Assembly (NCBI GenBank): GCA_944324075.1
Contig: CALUUZ010000005.1
Coordinates: 124,001 to 188,000 of the forward strand
Direction: 5' to 3'
Length of the DNA stretch: 64,000 nucleotides
From: Candidatus Mailhella excrementigallinarum
Lineage (GTDB): Bacteria > Desulfobacterota > Desulfovibrionia > Desulfovibrionales > Desulfovibrionaceae
The notes below the pieces were generated by a model, which had not been told where the DNA came from, made no database searches, and saw nothing but the letters and a program-made list of their open reading frames with translations. Position 1 is the first letter of the stretch. Each line of letters starts with the position of its first letter. Positions 51,291 to 58,301 of the stretch are shown here, piece after piece. The position numbers and the translations under genes are program-made.

Positions 51291-51350
51291 GGAAAACCGC
51301 CGGGCCGTCCGCGCTGTACCGCACGGTCAGGACGGACAGCCCCGGCGGTT
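51291..51350 (-). terminator. inter-cistronic hairpin before TRAP permease 3
   Basis: On the minus strand AACCGCCGGG and GTCC arms pair with GGACGG and CCCGGCGGTT, extended by TT, over about 60 bases with an internal bulge. It lies between the sulfatase-fold stop (51386) and the permease start, like the hairpins of the other two TRAP operons. Confidence 0.6.
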
Positions 51351-51385
51351 ATATCCGGTTCATGACAGCATTCCGGAAGCAGGGA

Positions 51386-52975
51386 TTACGAAGCGCGCAG
51401 TTCGCTCATGAACAGACGGAGCTTCCTGAGCAGTTCTGCCGCTACTTCGGGATGCTTTGACGCGACGTTGTTCAACTGATCGATATCGTCGATGCGGCTG
51501 TACAGCTCGTCACGGGCAGGAACCTCGGCGATGGAGCCGGGCGTGCAGGTCCACTGATCTTCGCCGTCCAGAGCGGCGACGCCTTCGCCATAGCCCGTGG
51601 CCGCGGTATTCTTGGCCTTGCGCTGCTCCTCGTTCATCTGCGGTCCTGCCTTGCCCAGGGGGTTGTCCCCCAGGTGGGAGGAACTGGCCAGCGTGCCCTT
51701 GCCGTAAATTTCAAACATGGACTCGGCCACGCTTTTCTCATCATCCTTGATCCAATGGATATAGGACCATTCATCCGTGATAATGGACCAGGAATAACGA
51801 TAATATCCCGCAATGGCGAAATCGCGCACCTTCTCGACTTCGCCTCTGGCAAGCGCAAGCAGGCTCTTGCCCTGCATGTCTGGATGCACGCCGAGGCCAA
51901 GCCATTCGCACACTGTAGGCGCGACGTCCACACTCTGCACGAAGCTCTTCACCCGTTTGCCTGCAGGCAGACCGGGGGCGCGCAGCATCATGACGGCATG
52001 CACCAGCTCCTCATAGGGCCAGGGGCGGCACTTGCGCATGATGCCGTGCCCATGCTTGCCGTTGCCCATGGGTTCGCCGTGGTCGGACACGACAAGAACC
52101 ATGGTATCCCTTTCCAGACCGAGACGGCGGATCTGATCCAGCAGGTATCCGAACTGACGGTCAACCATTGTGACCTTTTCGGCGTACAGCATACGCACAT
52201 GATGCAGTTCTTCCTCGGTATAGATGCCTTCCACAGGCCCCATGATTGGCAGGAACTGATCCTTGCCCTTGAAGTCGGGATCATAGGGGCACTTCATGTC
52301 CGGATCATAGACTGAAGGCGGATCCCACGGTTCGTGCGGATCGAAGCAGTCTATCCACATGTAGAAGGGATGATTGCGATCAACGCGTTCAAGATAGTTC
52401 ACAGCCTCGCGCATCAGTTTGTAGCAGTTCTGATCCTCCTCGGATTTCCAGTACTGACGCTGACGCAGATAACAGGCCGTTTCTTCGAGAGTGGGATCAC
52501 GCATGTTGCAGCCAAGCAGCTTGTCCATGGCTTCAAGCGCATGTTCCTCGTTATAATCCTCCGGATTGAGGTGATAGAGAGGATCCCTGGCATAGAATTC
52601 ATGATCGATTTCGTGTCCGTGCAGGAAATATACCTTGTCAAAGCCGCGCGTGTACCCGAACTTCGGCAAGCGGTTCGGGGCGGCATCAAAAACCATGGCC
52701 GTATCAATCCCCGTCCCCCAGCACAGGTCGGCGATGGTGGTGTCGTCCATATCCAGAGCGGACCATCCCTTCACCGGCAGGGTATAGCGTCCGGTATGCA
52801 TGGCGCGGCGGCACGGCACAGTGGGAACACCCTCGGTATAGCAGTTGTCGAACACCACGGATTCACGCGCAAAACGATCGAAATTCGGGGTCTTTATCCA
52901 CGGATTTCCGTTACAGTGCAGGTAATTGTACTGCAGACTGTCGAACATGACGACTATGGCGTTTTTAACTTCCAT
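51386..52975 (-). CDS. sulfatase-fold (alkaline phosphatase superfamily) hydrolase with Thr at the nucleophile position
   Basis: 529-residue protein of the sulfatase/alkaline phosphatase superfamily. Metal-site elements include FDSLQYNYLH near the N-terminus and VVSDHGEPMGNGKHGHG in the middle. The signature CxPxR..TG reads TVPCRRAMHTGR (residues 52-63): aligned on the TG, Thr52 replaces the Cys or Ser that becomes formylglycine, so classical sulfatase chemistry is not expected. A Thr nucleophile is used by some phosphatases and phosphodiesterases of this superfamily. No signal peptide: cytoplasmic. GGAG before the ATG at 52975 sets the start. Inserted between TRAP genes, so it probably processes the imported compound. 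Confidence 0.82.
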   Translation of the reverse strand: MEVKNAIVVMFDSLQYNYLHCNGNPWIKTPNFDRFARESVVFDNCYTEGVPTVPCRRAMHTGRYTLPVKGWSALDMDDTTIADLCWGTGIDTAMVFDAAPNRLPKFGYTRGFDKVYFLHGHEIDHEFYARDPLYHLNPEDYNEEHALEAMDKLLGCNMRDPTLEETACYLRQRQYWKSEEDQNCYKLMREAVNYLERVDRNHPFYMWIDCFDPHEPWDPPSVYDPDMKCPYDPDFKGKDQFLPIMGPVEGIYTEEELHHVRMLYAEKVTMVDRQFGYLLDQIRRLGLERDTMVLVVSDHGEPMGNGKHGHGIMRKCRPWPYEELVHAVMMLRAPGLPAGKRVKSFVQSVDVAPTVCEWLGLGVHPDMQGKSLLALARGEVEKVRDFAIAGYYRYSWSIITDEWSYIHWIKDDEKSVAESMFEIYGKGTLASSSHLGDNPLGKAGPQMNEEQRKAKNTAATGYGEGVAALDGEDQWTCTPGSIAEVPARDELYSRIDDIDQLNNVASKHPEVAAELLRKLRLFMSELRAS

Positions 52976-53020
52976 TCTTTTCTCCATAAAATTCAGTTAC
53001 AGACAAGGGACAAATCAGGA

Positions 53021-54058
53021 TTAAAGCATGGCTTCCCTGTCCAGAGCGCGGGCGCGGGCCACCATTTCAGCCCCATTCTTGTGGCCGCGCCTGGCCACGG
53101 CATCAATCCATTCCTGCACGATACCTTCACATCTCTTTTTCCATCCCTCCACAACTTCTGCCGGAACTACGCTGACCTTCTGTCCTTTTGTCTTCATGAA
53201 TTCAAGATCATCCCGACACGACTGATCAATGGCCCTGCCGACCATGCGTGCGTAGTTCTCTCCGGAAAGTTCATTAATGATCTGCTTCACGTCATCGGGC
53301 AGGGACGCCCATACCTCCCTGTTCATGGTGACATACATGCCGCCGCAGTTGATATTGGCTTCATAGGTATGCCTGGCTGTTTCATAGATCTTGGTGGTGC
53401 GCATGTAGGCATAGGGAGCGAATGCGGCGTCGGTCTGGCCGCGCTGCATGGAAAGGTAGATGTCCGTCGGCCCGACGGTCACGGGAGAGGCGCCGAGAGC
53501 CTTGGCCACGTCCGCATAGGAAGCGGCATACGCGGCGATCTTCAGCTTCGCCATGTCAGCGTCGCTCATCGCGGGCGCTCCCGTTGTCTGTATTTGGGAC
53601 GGGGCGCCAACATGCAGGCTGATTACATGCACATCATCCGTTTCCTTCTGCATGGCCGGGAACTCGTTCCACAGACGCCAGGCCGCCACGGAGCCGCTCT
53701 CTGCCGAAGTAAACAGGAAGGGGAGATCCAGAATCTCCAGCAACGGCAGTTTGCCTTTCTTGCGCGAGACGTTGGCCACGCCCATATCCACCACGCCGGA
53801 ACGCACGGAATCGTAAATATCCGCTTCAGCGCAGATAGTATTGGGATTGTAGTATTCAATGACCACGCGCCCGTTGGTGCGGCGGTTGATCTCCTCAGCC
53901 CAGGGTTTCATGCCGCCTTCTATGGCCGCATGCTTGTCCATGAATACGCCGGTAAACGTCAGCGTGATGGGCTTGTCCGCGGCACAGGCAGGCGTCCCGG
54001 GCAGGCCGGACACGAGCAGCAGAGCCGCAAGAGAGGCAACGAAACAACTGCACTTCAT
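53021..54058 (-). CDS. TRAP transporter substrate-binding protein, DctP family (system 3)
   Basis: Periplasmic receptor, 345 residues with a signal peptide at ~1-26 (FVASLAALLLVSGLPGTPAC). ITLTFTGVFMDKHAAIEGGM, a VVIEYYNPNTICAEADIYDS lobe and MSLQRG-type ligand region (IYLSMQRGQTDAAFAPYAYM) are typical of the family. GGAGG precedes the ATG at 54058; the open frame extends upstream across the promoter and is not coding. First gene of a sigma-54-driven operon with the sulfatase-fold enzyme and permease 3. Confidence 0.92.
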   Translation of the reverse strand: MKCSCFVASLAALLLVSGLPGTPACAADKPITLTFTGVFMDKHAAIEGGMKPWAEEINRRTNGRVVIEYYNPNTICAEADIYDSVRSGVVDMGVANVSRKKGKLPLLEILDLPFLFTSAESGSVAAWRLWNEFPAMQKETDDVHVISLHVGAPSQIQTTGAPAMSDADMAKLKIAAYAASYADVAKALGASPVTVGPTDIYLSMQRGQTDAAFAPYAYMRTTKIYETARHTYEANINCGGMYVTMNREVWASLPDDVKQIINELSGENYARMVGRAIDQSCRDDLEFMKTKGQKVSVVPAEVVEGWKKRCEGIVQEWIDAVARRGHKNGAEMVARARALDREAML

Positions 54059-54119
54059 GACATATCCTCCGGTGGATGGAATCGGACAAGGCCGGGCAAC
54101 ATGCCGCAAGCCTTTCTGT

Positions 54120-54156
54120 TTCTGAAAAAGCAAAAGGCATGCCACTGGGCATGCCT
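54120..54156 (-). terminator. terminator of the sigma-54 activator gene (copy 2)
   Basis: On the minus strand AGGCATGCC/GGCATGCCT with a four-base loop, followed by TTTGCTTTTTC. It lies ~175 bases after the activator stop and shares bases with the sigma-54 promoter of the next operon. Confidence 0.65.
54129..54144 (-). promoter_or_regulatory. sigma-54 promoter of TRAP operon 3, overlapping a terminator stem
   Basis: On the minus strand TGGCAT-GCCTT-TTGCT with exact 10-base GG-GC spacing; start near 54117, 60 bases before the ATG. The -24 box is the right arm of the hairpin at 54135-54156. Confidence 0.78.
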
Positions 54157-54330
54157 CAAAAAAAATATTTATATTCAATATAATATGTATAATCCCTTCT
54201 TTTTTCCTCTCTTGCCCCGCAGCAACCCAGGTTTACCTTTTATTCATTCCATCTCTGCATAATAAAATAATATTTTTTTATATCAAATAGTTGCCCCATA
54301 TAAACTCTCGTTTTTCAAAACAACTCAAGT

Positions 54331-55911
54331 TTACATGATATCTGGATGGGTCTTGAGATACTTGCCTACGGCCTGCGGAGAAATACCCAGCAGCTTTGCC
54401 GCGGCGCATCTGTTTCCCCCGCTCAGCATCAGGGCGTGGCGGAATGCTTCCTGCCTCAGGTTGCCGAGATACTCATCAAGGGGGATCCCGGGATGCCATT
54501 GGTTCAGGGCAGTGTCCCGCATGCCGTTTTCCGCATCGGGGAACAGAACGTCCTCTGCATCGATCATATTTTTCGGGGAAAGTCGCAGGGTACGTTCCAG
54601 CACGTTTTCCAGTTCGCGGATGTTCCCCGGCCAGTCATAGTTTTCCAGCACTTTAAGCGCCATGCGGGTGAAAATTTTCGGAAGCGGCAGAGTGGCGTTG
54701 ATACGGGAAACAACGTGCAGCACAATACGGCCGATATCCTCCCTCCGCCGGCGCAGCGGCGGCACATGCACCTCTCCTACATTCAGCCGGTAGTACAAGT
54801 CCGCCCGGAATTTTCCTTCATCCACAAACTGGGCAAGGTTGCGGTTTGTGGCGCAAATCAGCCTGACATTGACCTTATGCGTTTTTTTTGAACCTATCGG
54901 ATCAATAATGCCATCCTCGACAGCCCGCAGAATCTTGGCCTGGATGGGAAGTGAAAGCTCGCCTATTTCATCGAGAAAAAGCGTTCCGCCGTCAGCCGCG
55001 TCAAATTTTCCCTCCTGATCCGCTACTGCCCCGGTAAAGGCTCCTTTCTTGTGTCCGAACAGGACACTTTCCGCCAGGCTTTCGGGAATGGCGGCGCAGT
55101 TCACACTGATGAACCTGTCCATCGGCCTGCCTGAAAGAGCATGAATATAACGGGCCAGCAACCCCTTGCCCGTACCTGTCTCACCAAGCAGCAGCATGGG
55201 CAGAGAGGACGGTGCAAGTATCTGACAGACATCCACCACATGCTGCATGATGGAATGGGAACCGATGATTCCGAATTGTTCCGCCTGACGCCGCAGCGAC
55301 ATCTTATCGGAAGGAGCCAGCGGAATGTCCAGCATATCGCTGGAAAAAATACCCGCGTTGAAATCCAGCTCCACAAAACGGGACAGTCCGAAAGCCGTTG
55401 CTTCCGGAGAACGGACAACGATAAGACGTGCGGGAAGTTCGCCGGAAAGCAGTAACCCTGCCAGTCCTATATAAACATCGGGATAGGGTATTTCTCCCCA
55501 GCACAGAGTCAGGGGAAGTTCCCTGTTTTTATATTTTACCGTTTTGAGTCTGACACGCAAAAGGCGCATGGATTCAATCTGATCATGCGTCACACAATCA
55601 GAACAATCCACAGTATGGATGTCAGCTTCAGGGTCAAGCGCCCGTATTTCAGCGGTCAGCAGGTCTGGTCTGGGCGCAAACTCTGGCAACAGAAAAAGAA
55701 ATATCCTGTGAAAACGCCTTGCATGCAGCAGGGAAAGAATCGGTCCTTGATGTTCGATACCTTTGTATCCCTCTATCCGATAGGGATCATAAAAATCAGG
55801 AAATGCAAACAGTACCCCTTCTTTTTCCTTTTTATGCATTATTTCATATCCCATGATGGCGTCATGCTCAGGTGAGATTCTCTCCCCGAAGCAATCGGGC
55901 GCCTCTCCCAT
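54331..55911 (-). CDS. sigma-54-dependent activator with CARF/RtcR-like sensor domain
   Basis: 526 residues. The N-terminal ~33-180 looks like the RtcR-type CARF domain: DPYRIEGYKG, then GPILSLLHARRFHRIFLFLL at the start, and WGEIPYPDVYIGLAGLLLSG followed by ELPARLIVVRSPE, which lines up with the SGTPQMxxxWxxLxxxGxxPARLxQV segment of RtcR; the SGTPQ ligand motif itself is replaced. AAA+ domain: Walker A GETGTGKG (243-250), GAFTGA (290-295), Walker B GGTLFLDEIGELS. Fis-type HTH at the end (AAAKLLGISPQAVGKYL). The start is uncertain: ATGs at 55911, 55854 and 55839. Lies upstream of the TRAP-3 operon with its sigma-54 promoter, its likely target. Confidence 0.85.
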   Translation of the reverse strand: MGEAPDCFGERISPEHDAIMGYEIMHKKEKEGVLFAFPDFYDPYRIEGYKGIEHQGPILSLLHARRFHRIFLFLLPEFAPRPDLLTAEIRALDPEADIHTVDCSDCVTHDQIESMRLLRVRLKTVKYKNRELPLTLCWGEIPYPDVYIGLAGLLLSGELPARLIVVRSPEATAFGLSRFVELDFNAGIFSSDMLDIPLAPSDKMSLRRQAEQFGIIGSHSIMQHVVDVCQILAPSSLPMLLLGETGTGKGLLARYIHALSGRPMDRFISVNCAAIPESLAESVLFGHKKGAFTGAVADQEGKFDAADGGTLFLDEIGELSLPIQAKILRAVEDGIIDPIGSKKTHKVNVRLICATNRNLAQFVDEGKFRADLYYRLNVGEVHVPPLRRRREDIGRIVLHVVSRINATLPLPKIFTRMALKVLENYDWPGNIRELENVLERTLRLSPKNMIDAEDVLFPDAENGMRDTALNQWHPGIPLDEYLGNLRQEAFRHALMLSGGNRCAAAKLLGISPQAVGKYLKTHPDIM

Positions 55912-55915
55912 CTTA

Positions 55916-56254
55916 ATGGGGACAGTTTGGTCTGATATCTATCTGGACATGCTATATTTATTTAGAATAATCATATTTTCAGAAAAAATCTTGTTTTTCA
56001 AAATATCACAGACTAATTATTTTAACTTGCCATTGATGCAGCATTATTTGCACTTATATGCAAACAATATCCAATTTCATTATATATTAAACGATCAGCT
56101 TATATTTACAGGTATTTTTTATAAAATCTTCAAATTATCCAGCGCCATTCTCTTGTCCGACAAAAATTTCCATTCTTGTCAGATTACAATAAAAAATCTT
56201 TTCAGATCAGATTATTTCATGCTTGAACATATCTGCAAGCCAGAGTTTATATAA
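55916..56254 (+). other. AT-rich stretch with an unusual open frame
   Basis: The gap 55912-56347 is strongly AT-rich from ~55925 to 56270. One plus-strand frame stays open for 112 codons from the ATG at 55916 despite this composition, where stops should be common. The predicted product (NLPLMQHYLHLYANNIQFHY inside) matches no family I recognise, and no ribosome-binding site precedes it. It may be a foreign or decaying gene, or chance. The region also must contain the promoter of the activator gene on the minus strand. Confidence 0.2.
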
Positions 56255-56347
56255 AGTATCATACCATGCCGTCATTACCGATTACCGGGATTATACACGG
56301 ACGGCGTCACTCCATCTCGTGCAACCCCGCTGCACTCTTCATGGAGT

Positions 56348-57265
56348 TCAATCGAACTTGCCGATATTCGTTTCGTGGGAAATCCGCCGCAGCACGGCGG
56401 CGGCGTCAAGAGCCAGGCCGACCCCGTTGTCTCCGATTTTTTCCGACAGCGCGGCGTCCTTCAGATTCAGACGGATCAGACGCGCTGCAGTTGTCTCCGC
56501 GAGTCGTTCAAACGGCAGTCGGATAATGCCGGGCGTATTGAATCCCACGCCCAGTTCCAGCAGAAGCAGACGCCCGGGATCTTCAAGCGCCCGATCAAGA
56601 AAGGCCCGATAACGGGGATGCCCTTCTCTGTAGAGCGTATCCACAAAACTGTCGTCCTTGCGCAGATTGGGAACCGCAAGCCTTCCGCAATGCGGACAGC
56701 GCGGAACGTCCTGCTCTCTGATATGCAGAGGATCAGGCATCCGCTCCAGCATGCGCTCCACCTCTTTCCGGTTGTTCCATACTTCTTCCCGGCAGGGCAG
56801 GGAACACTGGAACAGACTGTAATCTCCCTGCGGTGTAAAAATCCTGGTTTCATCCAGTCCGGTTTTATGCGTCTGTCCGTCTGCATTGGTAGACAGAATG
56901 AACCAGTCCTTTTTTCGAATCACGTTCGCAAGATCCGCATATGCGGGCAGACACGGAGGCTCGTAGCGCATCACATGGATGTGTCTGGCCCAGTATCCCC
57001 AGTATTCCGTTTCCTTTCCCGGTACAGGATCCCAGTAACGTCCCACAGCCTCCCATGCGCTGCGGATGCCTGAGGCTGCGTGCGCGGGAAAGCAGGTGCG
57101 GAAGAAGTTCTCATCAAGATAATTCAGTCCGGCGGATGCGGAAAATCCCGCTCCTATGCCTGCCAGGACAAACGAGGCTTCATTCAGCCAGCGTCGAAGA
57201 ATAATATCCGGGGCGGTTCCTTCGTCACGCAGAACAGCCGGACAGCAACTGTGTATAGATGTCAT
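56348..57265 (-). CDS. class M sirtuin (SirTM-like), NAD-dependent ADP-ribosyltransferase
   Basis: 305-residue Sir2-fold protein of the macrodomain-linked class M. NAD site GIGAGFSASAGLNYLD (37-52); the catalytic loop is STNADGQTHKTG, with Gln131 where deacetylase sirtuins have the catalytic His, a hallmark of SirTM enzymes that ADP-ribosylate proteins (lipoylated GcvH-L in Firmicutes). YWARHI and TPQGDYSLFQC also match the class. A zinc site is formed by Cys154/158 and Cys190/193, followed by NLRKDD. GGAG precedes the ATG at 57265, which overlaps the macrodomain gene by 41 bases. No GcvH-L or lipoate ligase gene is adjacent, so the target is unknown. Confidence 0.85.
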   Translation of the reverse strand: MTSIHSCCPAVLRDEGTAPDIILRRWLNEASFVLAGIGAGFSASAGLNYLDENFFRTCFPAHAASGIRSAWEAVGRYWDPVPGKETEYWGYWARHIHVMRYEPPCLPAYADLANVIRKKDWFILSTNADGQTHKTGLDETRIFTPQGDYSLFQCSLPCREEVWNNRKEVERMLERMPDPLHIREQDVPRCPHCGRLAVPNLRKDDSFVDTLYREGHPRYRAFLDRALEDPGRLLLLELGVGFNTPGIIRLPFERLAETTAARLIRLNLKDAALSEKIGDNGVGLALDAAAVLRRISHETNIGKFD

Positions 57266-58064
57266 TGTCCTGCTCCGTAAAGACATCAAAGACAACCCTG
57301 ATTTCATATTGAGGATTCGCATTCATCCAGTCCGTCACTGCAGCAAGGGCGATATGTGCGGCTTCCTCCCTTGGAAAACGAAATTCTCCGGTGGAAATAC
57401 AGCAGAACGCAAGGGAACGGCAATGCTTCTCCCGTGCAAGTTCAAGACAGCTTGTATAGCAGGAGGTGAGCAGAACGCGATGTTCCTCCCTCAACGGGCC
57501 GCTCACAATCGGCCCGACAGTATGGAATACATAGCGGCAGGGGAGGTTGAACCCCGGTGTGGCGCGGGCCCGTCCTGCGGGTTCTTTCCAGTCTCCCGAC
57601 GGGAAGTCCGTCAGCATCATGTCGTGACAGGTCTGACGCAGGCGGACACCCGCCGCGCTGTGGATAATGTTGTCGATGCAGTTGTGCAGAGGCGCGAAAC
57701 AGCCCATCATGGCGGAGTTGGCTGCATTGACAATGGCGTCTGCGTCCAGCCTGGTGATATCCCCCTTCCACAGAATCATGCGTCCGGCATGCGGAAGAGG
57801 AGAATTGAGGGCGCAATCCGCCGCGGGCAGGTTCTCAACGTGCATGACGCCTTTTTCTTCCTGTTCCAGAGTCAGCAGTTCATCCTGAAGTTTCAGCACG
57901 CTTTCGGGCACCGGGCGCGGAGCACGGATGTTCAGCAGCGCGCGGAGCAGATTTCGTCCCTCTTCATAGGAAGAGGGACGTTCCGTTCCGGGACGTTCGG
58001 CAAGAAAAAAGGTCAGCAGCCCGTCCAGAAGCTCCTGTTTGCGCGCTGTCATACTCATTTTCAT
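57225..58064 (-). CDS. zinc macrodomain ADP-ribosylhydrolase, SirTM partner
   Basis: 279 residues: a helical N-terminal part (~1-92) and a macrodomain (~93-270). WKGDITRLDADAIVNAANSA carries the ADP-ribose-binding Asp and Asn; GCFAPLHNCIDNIIHSAAG (Cys122, His127, Cys129) is the metal-binding loop of zinc-type macrodomains, and CCISTGEFRFPREEAA is the phosphate loop. Such enzymes remove the ADP-ribose placed by the neighbouring class M sirtuin. AAAGGA and the ATG at 58064 lie in repeat C3; a TTG one codon earlier is possible. Confidence 0.9.
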   Translation of the reverse strand: MKMSMTARKQELLDGLLTFFLAERPGTERPSSYEEGRNLLRALLNIRAPRPVPESVLKLQDELLTLEQEEKGVMHVENLPAADCALNSPLPHAGRMILWKGDITRLDADAIVNAANSAMMGCFAPLHNCIDNIIHSAAGVRLRQTCHDMMLTDFPSGDWKEPAGRARATPGFNLPCRYVFHTVGPIVSGPLREEHRVLLTSCYTSCLELAREKHCRSLAFCCISTGEFRFPREEAAHIALAAVTDWMNANPQYEIRVVFDVFTEQDNDIYTQLLSGCSA

Positions 58065-58150
58065 CAAAAATTCCTTTACGGCTTGAAACTTCTTTCTTCA
58101 GGGAACAGATGTGCCGGGCAGACCGGTGGAACCGATGAAATCATTTTTGT
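58062..58150 (-). repeat. intergenic repeat family C, variant copy C3
   Basis: On the minus strand it ends with GCCGTAAAGGAATTTTTGATG at the macrodomain start; further in it has CTGAAG and CATCGGTTCCACCGGTCTG, a middle section shared with C4 (GCCGATGAAATC versus ACCGATGAAATC) rather than C1/C2. 58151-58262 shows nothing recognisable. Confidence 0.6.
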
Positions 58151-58262
58151 CGTCAGGGCGTTTTGCTCTCGAAATGTCTGCCAGCCAGCTCCTGTGTTCC
58201 GGCCAGCATGTTTCACGCCTTTGCCTGATCTTGGCGCCGCTGCTTTTGAGCCTTTTCTGCGG

Positions 58263-58290
58263 AAAGGCCGTGGGGTGTCCCACGGCCTTT
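58263..58290 (-). terminator. terminator of dnaN
   Basis: Perfect 12-base stem AAAGGCCGTGGG/CCCACGGCCTTT with a four-base loop, 11 bases after the stop. Ends the dnaN transcript before the macrodomain gene. Confidence 0.88.
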
Positions 58291-58301
58291 CTCATGCATT
58301 T

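Noticed and set aside
54209..54224. Second sigma-54-like match (TGGGTTGCTGCGGGGC on the minus strand) upstream of TRAP operon 3
   Set aside because: GG-GC spacing fits but neither box resembles TGGCAc or TTGCa, and a far better match lies at 54129-54144.
52334..54262. Plus-strand open frame of 642 codons opposite the sulfatase-fold and TRAP-3 binding-protein genes
   Set aside because: It covers two genes with clear motifs on the other strand and shows no recognisable domain.
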